This document shows positions 25,301-39,774 of a DNA stretch of 64,000 nt, in pieces. The notes under the pieces were generated by a model, which ran no database searches, was not told the DNA's origin, and saw only the letters and a program-made list of their open reading frames with translations. The stretch's first letter is position 1. Every line of letters starts with the position of its first letter. Both the position numbers and the translations under genes were made by a program. This DNA comes from Patagioenas fasciata (Eukaryota > Chordata > Aves > Columbiformes > Columbidae). The stretch covers positions 55,651,898 to 55,715,897 of the forward strand of contig NC_092521.1 of assembly GCF_037038585.1 (NCBI RefSeq), written 5' to 3'.

Positions 25301-26696
25301 CCCGCAGGACATTCCTAGCCACTGTGGATGGACATGCAGGTTGTATGCACAGCCTAGCTACATCATGGATTGTATACTTGTTTACCACATTTTTTTTTTT
25401 TTTCTTCTCCCTTCCCCAGTGTTTTGATTTAAGGGAAAAACAAAGGATAAAGACTTGTGGCCAGTGGTCTCCGCTTCAGATGGTCCTAATTCAGCTACCC
25501 GTAGCAGATCATTCCATCAGTACCAAGGAGGATGAAGAAACTGTAGCAAAATTAAGTTGAACAGCACTCAAAAAAGTGGCCTTCAGTAATGAAACAGCCC
25601 TGGTGCATTGACAAAAGAGTTAAAGTAAAAGGTTTGCAAGGAAGAAAGATAGACTATAGGGAGAAAAAGACAACTGTTTTCATCTATTCTCTCCATACCT
25701 GTAATTTTTTGTATTTTGCCTTTCTGACATAATGCTGACCTCGACACTTCTTTCTCTGGTAAATCATCAGCAAGGAAACTACTCTTAATTTGCTCAGAAT
25801 CTGAATTTTCCAACCTTTGTTCTTCACATCCAAAAGATATGAAGACAGATATTTCAATGCTTTTCTGTGGTTTTTACTAGAAATAAATGCATTTTTTCAT
25901 ATTATGTCTATATTCAGTCATGCAGGAAATCCTACAACTTCTTACTGAATATTATATCCTGCTCAGTGCTAGAACACACGTATTCAAGCAACCTGTCGCA
26001 AATGCAATCCCCATCGGTGAAAATAATTCCACAATTTTGTCTCACTAATAAAACAAGTTCTTCACAAACCAAAAGATACCATATCACTTCTACAAAGCTG
26101 TTCCCTCAAGCTAATTACTGCTTTCTATGCTTCACCTTCTTCCCTTTTGTTTCACAGTTTTGATTTGCAGATTCCTCATTCCAGTTTTCTTTCATTTAGC
26201 ATTCTTACATGCTGAAACTGTACAAAGAAGGACCTGGTTACAGCACTAGACTTTATGACCTTTTGTGTGTATATGCATGAAATGTGTGTATAAAATTATA
26301 ACTGAATGTATAAAGAGGCCCAGTTAAACACGGCACCTACCCTGGATTGCTTCTCTTCTATATATTCATTTCAATTTGCGTGTAGCTTTCCCAGGCTTTG
26401 ACTGCAAAGGTTAGAGCTTGCTTGGACAACTTAAAATTGCATCCCTCTGAACTCTGAGGTGCCTGACACAGCAATTTAATTTTATTTAATATAGGATTTT
26501 GTTTGCTTGTTTTTATAATTCAGCAAGTGTTTTCTGTGAAAGGTAGCTCAATATTTGTATTATAATAACTTAGGAATCTCACAGCTAAAAATTAAATGCT
26601 GTTAGGCCTAATTGCACTAACTGCTGAATAAACATACAATAAATGTCCTTGTCCCAAACTTACAATATGAGACAAATAAAAGCACATGGGTAAGAC
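22330..26696. other. Non-coding stretch, no recognised gene
   Basis: No exon, RNA gene or mobile element is recognised. A pure T run lies at about 25,389. Confidence 0.5.
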
Positions 26697-26777
26697 AAAA
26701 ACCAAACCAAACCAAAACAACAACAACCAACAAAACAAAACAAACAAACAACCCCAAGCAAACAACAACAACAAATG
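26697..26777. repeat. A/C-rich low-complexity tract
   Basis: CCAAA, CAA and CAAA units run for about 80 bp with almost no G or T, like the tract at 22.2 kb. Confidence 0.85.
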
Positions 26778-26984
26778 AATAGTATATTCCAAATCCTTAG
26801 AAGTCAGTACTCAAAATTCCTTACTCATTTGGCTGTAATTCAGCTAAGAGCAGATGCTTAACAATAGCACAATTGCAGAATGACCTTTTCACTGCTTTTC
26901 TTCCCAGCTTCCAGCAGTAACATTTTTAGGAACTCTTTAAGCCAGAATTTATATCTACATTGTTGGGTTTAGCCATGTTGTATG

Positions 26985-28640
26985 AACTGTTATTTCATTA
27001 ATTTGTCTAATTACTTTCTAAAAGTAATTTTGGCCTCCAGAGCATCCTGTGGCAATGAGTTTCACATTTCAATTATTTTCAGAAAAAGTATTTCCTTTTG
27101 TTTGCTTTAAAACACTGGCCTCATAGTTTCATTAGTTGCCATTAATTTCTTACACTTGGTGTTCCCTGTTTATTTTTTCTGAACTCAGACACTTAGTATC
27201 ATGAGATCCTTCTATTCTACAACTCTTCGCTGTCTGCTGTAGTTTTGGCCAGTCTGAATAATTCTGTTTCATTTACAAACTTCATCACCTCACTCTTCAG
27301 TCCCTTCCCAATTCATTTAATGAACTGCATGAGTCAGTATAGCTCCCCTGGGCCTTACTGGTAACCTCTTTCAATTGCAGAAGCCAACCATTTGTTCTTA
27401 CCCTTTATTTTCTAGCAAATTAATAATCTATGTGACCATTCCCATGACAACTTAGTTCCTTTAAGCATCATTGTTGACAGATGTCAAATGCATGTTGAGA
27501 AAATCACTATATCAGTTGAATCAATGTTACTTACAAGTTTAGCGACTGGATCAAAGAAGTGTAATAGATTTATAAGGTAATACTTTTCATCTAAAAGGTT
27601 TTATTCTCCTCTTCAAGCCCTTCCTAGATGCACCGCACTTATCCACGTATGCACTAATTCTGTTCTTTTCAAATTTTCCACTGTATTTATCACCTTATAT
27701 TTCTCTTGTGCTGAGGCCGATTTAAGCAATACATCATGCACCACAGTTCGTTTACAGCCTTCAGAGGGAGTTCCTCTGGAGCACTTAGGTAAATACCACA
27801 TGGTCCTGATTAACAGCCATTATGTGGTTTACATTTTCTTCTAGGCACAAAAGTCCTTGTATCAACACTTCAGTTTGAGATAAATCCTCAGACTCTTTCT
27901 CTGTAAAGAATGGTCCTGGTCTGAGAAACTCTATAAACCTCTCTGCCGTGAACAGCAAAGCCTTGGCGTCAACTTTAGGTTTTCTGCTGTAGTCTGATCT
28001 TGCTTGAGTACGCCTTTTACACATAGATCATTTTTCAGGCTCACCAATCCTCTGGCATGTTTCCCGCTTTTGATGTTTGAACAAGATTCTATTATTAGTT
28101 TTAATACCTTTGGTAACTTGCATGCTTCGTCTTGGCCTTCCTTATTGCGGCTTTATGTTTATCTTGCCAATGTTTATGCTTACTTCCATTTTCCTCTTAG
28201 GCGTAACCCCCAGTGGAAGGATAAAACTCTACACTTTATAGCATTTTTTTTTTAGCTGCATTGTTTTATTTGTGTTTTGACTGGTGTTTTAACTGGTAGA
28301 GAACATTTAGTCTTCTAACATATTACCCTTAAACTGTCTTCTTGCTCTCATTCTCCCATATATTTTACCATGTTAGTTGCTCCACCTGATTCGCTTTGTC
28401 TTATCTTTTACTGACTTTTCTGAGATTCACTGCCAGTGCTGCATTTTTGAGGAGGTGGGGGGAGGTGTATTTTTTTCGCTGGCTAACATGGATTTTTACC
28501 TCAGAATGGTCCTTGACCTAGAGTGATTCTCAATTAACACACGGTCAACCAGCTTCTGCTCACTCCTCAAGCCTAAACCAAGGGTTGCTTCTCTTCTCTG
28601 GGTCCTTCACTATTTTCTTTTTTCCAAAGTCCTACCTTTT
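26985..28640 (-). mobile_element. Old CR1/L3-like LINE remnant, minus strand
   Basis: Read on the minus strand, this decayed stretch follows the order of a LINE ORF2. Near 28,210-28,120 a lysine-rich segment (KAAIRKAKTKHASYQR) resembles the linker between endonuclease and reverse transcriptase. Near 27,530-27,240 it keeps scattered matches to the reverse-transcriptase region: a GSV/FN-type stretch, then codons for GDEV and K downstream of ENKG. Near 27,060-27,030 is a stretch like the NLWNSLP...ALEA region of the 3' part. Frames are heavily broken. The start and end are approximate, and the link between the two halves is inference. It is much older than the CR1 copies at 8, 30 and 53 kb. Confidence 0.5.
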
Positions 28641-29564
28641 TAATTATTTACAATTTACAATCTTCAAACTTCCCTAGTGGGATGTTTCCCTTATTTGCTG
28701 TAGTGTGACTGAAATTTCCAGTTAGTGTTGCATTTTCATGCCAACAGCTTCTCAAAACTCTAACAACTAGTTGATTGCTGTTTCTAGGATCTCGAACATG
28801 TCTTTTCATGCAACTTATGCCCTCTCCAGGTACAACAGAGCATGAGCTGTCTATCCTTGTTTGATGTATTTTCATGGTCATTATACTCCGCATAGCTATA
28901 GGAAAATAATTGTCTTTGTGTTGACTCAACAACTGTGAATCCAAACACAGCAGCAACCTTATTCCACGGGTTCTGGTATCCTGCCTCTAACAAGGTGCAA
29001 TGCAGGTTCCTGGAAGAATAAGAAACCCTGTGCAATACTTCATGGAAAGAATTCTTCCTAAAGCTCTCCATATACTGCCAAATTATTGTAGATTTCTACA
29101 TGAGTAATGGAAGTGATGAACTTTTTCAGTGTCTTTGTGCCAGAATAGTTTTTGTGAATGTATCCAAGAAACATTTCGAAGCAGATTATAGCAATCTTAG
29201 AGATTGCTTTGGATATAGGATTCTTGGCAATGGGTCTTTAAACTTAAAAATAGCAATGACCAGACCTACAGGTCTTAAATTATTGTTTTGTTGTTGCACC
29301 TGAACCTTGAAGCTGCAATACAACTTCATGTTAGATTTATAAAGAGAAGGCCCATTCTTTGAAAAGATTATAAACAGCAGATTTGAGTAACTTCTTTGTG
29401 TGAAGAGTGAATGGCATTGACTCAGGTACTTCTCATCACATTACAGCTGTCTGTCTTGGTGTCAAACATGAAATAAATTTAAAACAGGAGAAACCATAAG
29501 CTTGGGAAAGTGGGGAGAAAACAGAAACAGAATTTCTGAAATGTAACAGAATGGAAGTTTCCTT
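28641..29564. other. Non-coding stretch, nothing recognised
   Basis: No gene or clear repeat is seen. Confidence 0.5.
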
Positions 29565-31242
29565 ATACGTATGGCAAAGGCTGAGGTAGTCAACGACTCT
29601 TTTGCCTCAGCCTTGAGCAGCAAGTGCTCTAGTCACACTGCCCAAGTCACAGAAGGAAAAGGCAGGGACTGGGAGAATTAAGAACTGCCCACTATAGGAG
29701 AAGACAAAGTTCTAAACCATCTAAGGAACATGGCGTTGAACTAGTCCATGGGATATGATTAGATGTGTCGGCGAGTCCTGAGAGAACTGGCAGATGAAGT
29801 TGCTAAGCCACTATACGTCATATTTGAGAAGTCATGGCAATCTGGTCACATTCCCACTGGCTGGAAGAGGGGAGACATAACCCCCATTTTTAAAAAGGGA
29901 AAAAAGGAAAACCCAAGGAACTACAGGCCAGTCAGTCTCACCTCTGTGCCTGGCAAGACCATGGAGCAGATTCTCCTGTCAACTATGCTAAGGCACCTAG
30001 AAAATAAGGAGGTGATTGGTGACGGTCAGAATGGCTTCACTAAGGGCAAATTGTGTTTGACAAATTTGGTGTCCTTTCATGACAGAATTACAGCTTTAAA
30101 GGAAGAACAACTAATGTCATCTACCTGGATCTGTGCAAAGCATTTAACACTGTCACACTATCCTCATCTCTAAAATGGAGAGACGTGGATTTGATGGATG
30201 AACCACTCAGTGGATAAGAAATTGGCTGGATGGTCACACTCGAGGAGTTGTGGTCAAGGTCTTGATGTCCAAGAGGAGACCAGTGATGACTGGCGTTCCT
30301 CAGGGGTCTGTATTGGGACCACCGCTTTTTAACATCTTCGTCGGTGACACGGACAGGAGGATTGAGTGCACCCTCAGCAAGCTTGCCGGAGACACCAAGC
30401 TGCGTGATAAGATCAATACGCTGGAGGGAAGGGATGCCATCCAGATGGACCTTGACAGGTTTGAGAGGTGGGCCTGTGCAAACCTCATGAAGTTCAACAG
30501 GGCCAAGTGCAACATCCTGCACATGGGTCAGGGCAATCCCAAACACAAAGAGAATGCACAGAGAATGGATTGAGACCAGCCCTGAAGAGAAGGACTTAGG
30601 GATGTTGATTGATGAGAAGCTCGACATGGCCTAGCAATGTGTACTTGCAGCACAGAAAGCCAACCATATCCTGCACTGCATCAAAAGCAGCGTGACCAAG
30701 AGGTCAAGGGAGGTGATTCTCTCTGCTCCAGTGAGACCCCACCTGGCATATTGTGTTCAGCTCTGGAGCTCCCAACACAAGAAGGACATAGACCTGTTGG
30801 AGTGAGTTCAGAGGAGGCAACAAAAATGATCAGAGGGCTGAAGCACCTCTGCTTTGAGGAAAGGCTGAGAGTTGGGATTGTTCAGCCTGGAGAAGAGAAA
30901 GCTCTAGGAAGATCTTACAGCAGCCTTCCAGTACCTAAATGGGACCTACAAGAAAGCTGGAGAGGGACTTTTTACAAGGGCATGTAGGGACAGGACAAAG
31001 GTTAATGGCTTTAAACTGGAAAAGAGCAGATTTAGATTAGACAAAAGGAAGAAATTCTCACCATGAGGATGGAGACTGGAACAGGTTGCCCAGAGAAGCT
31101 GTGGATGCCCCATGCCTATGAGTGTTCAAGGCCAGGCTGGATGGGTCTTTGAGCAACCTGTTCTATTGGGAAGTGTCCCTGCCCATGGCAGTGGGGGTTG
31201 GAACTAGATGATCTTTAAGGTCTCTTCTATAGTTCTATGACA
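29565..31242 (+). mobile_element. CR1 LINE, 3' 1.7 kb with broken reverse transcriptase
   Basis: This is the longest CR1 copy in the window. ORF2 fragments include [12 protein letters not shown] and [20 protein letters not shown] (about 29,780-29,900), then [13 protein letters not shown] (about 29,918-29,957), [12 protein letters not shown] and GVPQGSVLG (about 30,291-30,320). Next come DRFERWACANLMKF, KMIRGLKHL near 30,830, and a 3' UTR ending in TATAGTTCTATGA. The frame shifts between about 30,100 and 30,250, and there are several stops. The catalytic FADD box reads LAGD (about 30,382-30,393), so one catalytic Asp is lost. The 5' endonuclease and ORF1 are missing, as is usual for truncated CR1 (full length about 4.5 kb). 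It is dead. Confidence 0.95.
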
Positions 31243-34200
31243 TGTGTGGATCTAAACTATTACAGACCTTAATGGGGAACATCAAACAAAAGTATTTTAT
31301 TAACTGTTAAATGGAAAGCAAATGTACCATCTTAAGGAATTATTGTTATCAGCTGTAATGTTACATTCTCCCCTCTCCCATCTCTGCATATAGTAAGCCA
31401 TATCTAGCTCTTCCCTTTTTAATCTTGTTTAATGCCAGAAGGAAGTAAATGCCAAAACGGCCTATTTCCACTGATGCCATTTATTCCCCATAGGTTCACT
31501 TTTCATGTCAGGTACACAGCAATGATTGTATATCTCGGTTTTCTGGGGCTATCTTCTGTGGTCCCTGGCATGTATCTACACAGACTCTGGAGTGACAAAG
31601 GAGTTGTGCACAATGCTGAACAGGGAAAGTGGAAGTCACAGAAAATAGTAAAGGTTAGAAAAGGATGAGGATGTTCAGATGAAAATCATGGACTAGTTAA
31701 CTGATGCATGGAATTCTTTTACTTATGTTCATATCCAGTAAACTAATTCAGTCTCAGGTCACCTATCCCAGATTGGGATTACTCTCAGACTCACTCTGGG
31801 TCTCATTATTTTGGGACATTTTTTCAAAAATTTCATGTCTCCTCCGTTATCTGCAGCAGTATTACAAGCACAGATATATTTCCTCTTCACATATGACAGT
31901 ACTGTGCTATTCTGAATCCTGATCTCTCAGAAAAAACACAGTTGTTTTATTCTGTGAAGTAAGTCCACTCCTTGTCTGTATTTCAGTCACCTTGTATATT
32001 TTGTATTTCAAGTCCATACTGAAAGTCTGAGAAACAACACTCCAAAAACAAATGCATGGTTCAGAATAGCATTTTTCAATCAACATATCTTATTGCTGTG
32101 AGTAAACCTGACTCATAAATTAAAGAGAACATAAAGGCACCAAATTATGTAGTCTTCTGTAGTGATGTTACCTTTGGTTGAAGTTGATGGTTCCAAGCAA
32201 CTTGTATTCTGTGACTGAGTTGCAGCACTTGAGTGCAAACACTCCTTCCTTGCATCTTTGCCAAGAGATCCAGTTTCCCCCAAGCCTGGAGGAAACAGCC
32301 AGCATGTAACACAATGGGTGATTAGGGATTGTTAGTATGAACAGGAGCTAAGACTTGAGATATCATGACTATTGAGAAATAAGTACAAAGCTATGATAGT
32401 CTGCTCTAACGTTCTTCCTCTTGCGTATGTACTCAGAAGGTGTATCCTGCGGAAGCAAAGGCTTCTCTGCTGTCTTAAGCTCTACCAGGAGTTCAGGTAG
32501 TGAAATTCTGAGACAGCCAGAGTTCCAGGGACACTGTTGCACTCCTCTTGTGACCATGAACATGTGCCTTCTCTTCCAGCACACTACACAACATGCTAGA
32601 TTGTGTCTAGTCTGAGACATCCCAATGCATGTATGATGTGAATTAGAAAACAGGTATTGTGGAGAGCTGCAGAGTGGACACTTGAAAATATAGGATCACA
32701 CTTTCTTATGGGAATTTTTCAGGTAACTCAGAGAAGGAATAGGACGTCTGAAGTGTTAAGGAAGAGTTAAACCAAATGTATTTGCAGTATTACCAGTAAC
32801 AACGGATAACAGAGAGTGACCCAGCCCAGCAGAAATGTCACAGACCAGATGGACAGCTAGTGTCACTCTGGTCAGGAGAGAAGAAGTTGCCTTGCTGGAA
32901 GCAGTGGCAAACAGGCATGGTGAGCTGACTTGAACTCTGAGACGATATCTCATCTGCATGTTTTATTTTTTATGCTTTTATTTATAAACATTTTAAAGCG
33001 TATCATCTATTCTGAATGTTTTAAGTACTTTTATTTGCACTTTATCTTAGCCTGGATTAAGAGTGATTTCAAGAGAGATGAATAGCAAATAATTTCTTAA
33101 GCATGGAACACTAAACCACAGCTGCACATATCTGTTAGAAAACCATTTGTCTGACAAGCACAAATGGATCCAGAGGGAGACTCGGTCCTCAGATAAGGGG
33201 AGAGATGGCACTGTTTTTCCTTTCTGTTTTAGATTAGACGTTGTAGCTTGCCTGACTCAATCTTATCTCTCCGTGAAATCAACAAAATGCAGGTTGCCTT
33301 CATGAAACTGTGCTTGGCTTATGAGTGCATTCACAACCATCTATGTACTATGCCACAGACGGCTGTCAGGAGCTCCCTGGCCCTAGGGTGAGACATAACT
33401 ACAGCATCTGCCATAGGAGGTGGGTCTCTAGCACATTTTCAGGAAGGATGTACTCAGGCTGGTAGCAGTCTAGCTATGACAGGCTGCCAGTCACCATAGG
33501 ATGCAAAATGCACTTGAGAAATGTGGTAAATTAAACCCATGTTGTGCTTTCTCCTGCCGTTAGGCGTCTGGCTCTGTACTGCTTTCTGTGTAGCCACTGC
33601 TTGACACCAGCATCTGAGCCAAATTGTATAAATCTAGTTCAAGTGTCTGTGCAGAACAGAGCAATGCAGAAGTATCCAGGAATCCTCATTACATTGAACA
33701 GACAAGCTATTTTATGTTTTTAATGGAAAGAAAAAAAACAACCCTGCAGTCTAAAAAATATTTATATAGGACATTGCAATTATTGTTCAGAATTAATGAG
33801 TTTTATCCCCTCCTTTTGGCTTAAAGAACACAAAATCCCAATGAAAGGAAACAGATGTAGTTGTTTCAAGCATTTCCAAAGGAAACTGCAGTAAAGTCTG
33901 AAACAACGCTGTATAAAAGCCTTGTGTGTCATGGAGATGTTCTGATATTGTTTTCATATGCCAGCTGTGTGTAAAGAGGGAGTTATGTCTGTGGCCAATA
34001 GGTCTTCCCACATCAGAGCAGTAACAACAACAAAGCAACGGAAATATTAGGAAAATGCTAACTTTACCTTCAAATACACTTGATTTTCCTAAACAAGAAA
34101 CATAGATTAGGAGTCAGTTCAAAGAAAAATGGTCAGAATTTATAATGCTCTACTGAAAGAGACAATAATAGGAAGAAAGAACACTAATAAAATGAACTGG

Positions 34201-37200
34201 TCTGAAGGGAGTGTGGCCAACAAATCAGATATTAGAATTTTACCTCCTGGCTCTCCTCCTTTGCTAGTGCTTGTCAATCTCTATCCTCCAAGAAAAATAC
34301 CTGCACTTTCAGGTGGTCTGAAGAGATATAGTATAATAAACTAGCAAGGAATTTCTGGGACTGCAAATCAAGTGATTCAAGTCCAGCTCCTGCCTCTGCC
34401 TTTACCGTTGGTGTTAAGTGCTATTATCTGTGTTACGGTAACATACAGAAATTGCAGCCCCTGAGTAGCACACATTTCTACAGCAGACCCATAAAAGTAT
34501 AGTCTTTGCCCTGGAAACACCTGCAGCCTGGTGATATGAGCTTCCTGTGCTTTGGTTTTCCTATCAGTCAAGGGGCGAACTTCTGTTTGACCAGGATGTC
34601 TGTATGACTCGACTGTGTGTTTCTCATTGATGTTATTTTTTTTTCACCTACTGCTCACTGTGCTGGAAAACAACCGTTGGAACACTGCAATCCACAGATC
34701 ATAGGTCCCAGTTTAGCATTCAGTACTACACATTGCAGTGATATGTTTAGACCTTACTAAATAAGGAGTGCAAGCTCTTGAACATGTGGGGGAAAAAAAA
34801 TAGAACACACAAGGGATCAAACTTCTTAGAATTCTTTTGAATCACATTATTGCACGAAATGATAACACTTTAAATTACTGACATTTTCAAATGGGAATGC
34901 ACTGGAAGTGACAAAATATCTTCTGTGAGCTACAAAAAAATTCATGCACAACTAGTATAAAATAATGGCTAAGATCTTGAGTGGAAAAGATGACAGTTTC
35001 CCGTGAAAATCCTGTCCTGGGTTTGTATTTTCTTCATGTATTTCTCTGAAAGTGTCTTGCCCCAGTCAGTTGAGATGCTGACATTGACGGTAATTTCAGC
35101 AACTTAATTTCTCTCTTTGTTTATTCTGGTCACCTTTTGCATTTCAAGGGATTATCCTTCAATTTCTAAGAACTATGGTGTTGCCCTGACAGCTTGCAAT
35201 TAAACCATGAGACTTAAAAAAAGCCTCAACCCTAAGAAAACTAAAGATTTATTTTTTTTTAACCCTAATACCATAACGAAAGAGTATATGGTAATAAACT
35301 CCTGGTGACCTAACAGAACAAAAATATCAGAGAACAATAACCCTTTCAAGAGACAGATATTTTAGTAAGTACATACCCTGTTCAACAAATATCATCTACA
35401 GTGTTAATACAACACAGGAAGGCTCTCAAAGCTGCCCTGCTGGACAAAGCTCTAGAAAAGAGGACTTTTGTTTTTTCTACCAAGGAAGGATACAGTCCCC
35501 AGGTAAATCGAGGGGTGGCTTGTTGCATTGTATTCCTCATGGGTGCTAGTACCTAATGCAGCCACCACAGAGGAGGGGAGGGAGAAGGAAGCTGTCCTAA
35601 ATTCTTCACTCCCAGCTCAGTACATCAACTCTTTTGCCGGGAAGTGAGAGAGAACAGACAAAAAAGTCACTGTCTTTGAGCAGTCTGTATATGAGCACCA
35701 TCCACCAAAGAGGATCGGTCAGGAAGGTATAGACATTCTTGATATTTTCATGTGGTTTCATCAAACTGTAACTGTCTATGAGAGTCAAGATGCTGAAAGA
35801 AGGAAAACAGACTGGCAGCCATGGAAACACAAAGTCCACCTGTCTGTGGAATACAGCAGCTTAGGGCACAGAAGCAAGCCTGCTGAGTATTGGACACCCA
35901 TAAGGTAAATTTTGTAAAGATGAGGATGCTTCTTATATATAACAAGGAATCTCTAGCACAGACATCTAATTACATAAATCCAGGTGAGATCAGCCTGAGC
36001 AAAAGAGGAATTAACAGAAAAGTTCTGTTCACACTGCAGTGCTACATGCAGTCATTTCTGTTGAGCTCATGGCTCCAAAACTGCTCTGCTCTCTGATATG
36101 CTGGTGACACCCTCTGTACGGTCTGCATTTGAACAGGACACTAGAATTTATATGCACTTAATGCTTTAGGAAGTAAAGCTTAGAATGATCTGTTGCACAT
36201 ACTTGACTGCTGTCAATTCAACAGATGACTCATTTGGATATATAACAAAATACTTCCCTCCCCCAAACTGTACTAAAAATATAATGCATTTCATGAATTA
36301 ATACGTTGTTACATATTTGCACGGAGAGTTCGGAGGACAAAATTTAGCACTTTTGCCTGGAACTTCATTTTAACAGCAATATGGACAGAATAAAAGAAGC
36401 CATGGGTTAGTTTATCAAAAAGAACCCATCCTCTGCAGAATCTCACAGGACCCACAGAGGAGGAACCTATACAAGAATAGTTACAACCAAACAACCAATC
36501 AACCAAACAGTATATCTGCAGTAGCTTGTGCTGTGTCTGCACAATGTTTCACATCCTGCACCTATTCAGTTGCACTGGCAGAAATTCAGGCACCATCAGG
36601 GCCTCTGGTCCCACCTCTAAGGATGTACAGCTGAGAAAAAGGCACCACTGACTTGAGCTGCAGGAAGCAGAGGCTTGGAGCAATAAGCCTGAGCAGAAAG
36701 GCTCTGCACAGCCCTGTGTTGACAATTTGTCTCTGTGTTTTTGGAGGGGTTGCGTGTGCCAGAATACCACTAGAGAACAAAGGTACAGGGTACGAGTCAT
36801 CCTACATTCAAGGCCAAACTTTTTCAAAATCCTAAAATAAACAGGGGTTATCCTGTATTCATTATCTTATTCTGCAACAAGTTCAGTATTTATTCAGCTC
36901 TTTTCCTTTTTCAGTCTTTATGGCTGTCATTTCCAATACTAGACAGAACTGCAATGTATCTTGTATTTACTATCTACAACACAGTACATGGAATCTTAGC
37001 ATTTTTTTTTTTTACCTACATCTTGCAATTTTCTATTTTGGATCTATACCTGCATGTTTTCAGTAGCATTACCACATAGTTGCCCCCTAAAAAGACATCA
37101 GAAGATTCCCCTCTACAGTCAGCTCAGCATTCCCTATTTTAACCCTTTGTATCTTGAGTATGTCATATGATACTATTCTGGTGATATTATTCTGGTGATT

Positions 37201-39774
37201 TACAACCTAATTAGGACCCACCATTCTGGCTTAACAGCAGCAGAGAATGTGCTGCTCTTCTGTAGTGTTATCAGCAGAAGCTCAGCAGAGTTGAGAACCT
37301 ACACTTTCAGGAAGGCATTTCATTTTCAAGTCAGTAACCTATCGTACACACGTTTTCTCCTTCCTTCCTCCAGTTTTAATAACCAAACAAAGTGTTTGAA
37401 AGGAATTCCAGAGGAAGAAACTTTGGTCACTTAAGACACCAAAGCTAAGTTCTTTTTTTACTGTGGACTTCCTAGGAGATATCTGGCCAACCTTGTGAAT
37501 ATCTCCATTCATGCTCAGTGAAACTTAGAAAGTGAGAATAAATCAAGTGAGAATAAATCAATGAACAACTGTTCCTAGGTATTATGGGACTGAGACCACA
37601 TAAATCTACAAAGAGCTAAAACTCTAGAGGCTTAAAAGAGATGAATAGACTATGAGAATAGACAGTGTCCTTCACAATGTCCCACCAATGTACCTCATCA
37701 GCATGGACCAAGAGAAAACATTCAGAAATTATACGATAATTCATCCCCAGACCCAATAAATTCTTGGCCCTTGTTTAGCAGGAGTGTCCAGGGAGGTCAT
37801 GTCCTATTTTTGATGGAAAATTTTCTTTAGGATGGATAACCCTGAGACAAGCTAGTCACTTCACATAGGTCATAAATAATCCTGCAAGCTGAAATGTCTT
37901 AATCTTTACCACTTTGGTCTAAAGCTGTATAGGTACTGTTGCCTTGGATGAAGTCTTCGATCAGTCTTTTTTATCTGAGATAAGTTTGTGAGTAGATTCT
38001 GAGATTGATGAAAGGCAAACAAAGACCTTGGAGAGACGACTCAAAATCTACACAGAAATAAGACATCAGAAACCTGCTCTCCTAAATATGGCCAGACACA
38101 TGAACTGGGCTGGGGGTATAGCTGAATGGTTTTATCTGGCTAGGCACTGAAGTACAACCAGTCTCTTGAAACTACAAGATATCTAAGACAAAGAAGAGGG
38201 GCAGAACTCTCTTCTAATTGTCTGCATAAGCCCCAAAGAACAGACCCAGGTAAATCAAGGGGACTGGGCTTTTTCTAGCATAATGAGAACAGCACTCTGT
38301 TGCAGTGGTTTTTAATCAGCTTAACAAGCCTTCAAGATTTATCTTTTTTTTACATTCAAATTTAACCTCCTATCAAGGTTACTTATATTTAAAATAATGA
38401 AAGCTGATCTTATTTCCACCAACTGAATTCCAAGTTGTTATTTACAATAAATAATTCTGACCTTATCCTTCCAGATGCATGTTACAGACCAGAGAAGAAC
38501 ATACATGGCAGACTGTCATATTCTGATGCTATGTTTCACTTCCCTTTATGCTTACCAGGAAGACTTCTTTTTCAAAGAAGGCTGCTGAAAGCATTTTTTA
38601 ATAGATAGAAAGCAATTTTCTTTGCCTGTGGCCTCCGCAAGAATTTAAGATCTTAGCAGTATAGCTCTGCAAAAAGCGTCTTTCTTGTTGCTTGCATTTT
38701 ATTATTCACTAATCAGCATCTGCCTGTCAAATATAGCATTTGAAGGGCAGTCAGCTGCCATTCAAAGCAGTGCTGACTGAAGAGTCTGGCAAAGCTGCAG
38801 CAATACAGGAGAGAGCACCAGCACCCAGGCAGAGACTTGGGCTTTCTGTGTTGACAGACTAGAAGTGGCGAGGGCCAAGATGAGAGAACTCTTGTGAGGC
38901 AGGAGAGAAGCGTCCTTGCCCTTAATTGCCATTCCTCATGTGGAAGATAAGATTAAAAGACTGTTTTCATTTTTATTATTTTATTGATCTTCTGAAAGAT
39001 GGCAAAGCTGTTAACATCCTAACAAACTTAAAGCCAAAGATCTATACCTTCCAAAAGCCTCCAATCTTCAACAGATTAGCACTGGGCAGATGCCTGTAAG
39101 GAAAACAGTCCAATGTACAATATATGCACTTGCCTCCAGTTCCTCACAAAAAGGGCAAGACAGCTGTACACATACATACAGTGCAAACAGCCAGGCACAT
39201 CCAAGGAACACGTGAGCATGGTGTCTGCTTCTAACGTGCACAGGAGGAATATTTGTCTAAGAAACCTGAATGAGCTGCAATCACAATATAAAACCTTAAT
39301 ACGACTTCATTCTACTTAGAGTGGTCGAATTTCAAGTTGTGCAATAGGCGAGCAAAATGTGAGTACATCACTTAAAACAAGTCCTTAAAATATACATGTC
39401 CTGAAGCCTTCTGTAAGAAGATTGAAGGAGTATATAAACCCTATTTTGGCAAAAAAAGACACTTCACATCTGCAGAGACCAGAATATGTACAGTCCTTTG
39501 ATTCAATCTGTTCACAGCTAGAAGGAATAAACTGTATATGAAGGTTGCCTTTGAAGACTGAAAGGCTGCTAAGAGTGAACTCTTTTTAGTATCTGTGCTA
39601 AGTATCTCTGTAACAGTATCTTTCCTGAGAAAAAAGCTCTATCGGTATGTCGGCTAGAATTTGGCTTTGAGCATGTATGCTGATTCCACCAGGTACTGAT
39701 TCACAACAGTATGTTCAAGCATTGCCAAGTATACTCATGTCACACCTATTCCACTCTCAGGATTTTGTAAGAGA
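31243..39774. other. Non-coding stretch, no recognised gene
   Basis: No exon or element is recognised. It includes an exact 15-bp tandem duplication at 37,531-37,560 and poly-T runs near 36,999 and 38,344. Confidence 0.5.
37531..37560. repeat. Exact 15-bp tandem duplication
   Basis: The 15-mer AGTGAGAATAAATCA occurs twice in direct tandem with no mismatch. This is probably a recent replication slippage event. Confidence 0.9.
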
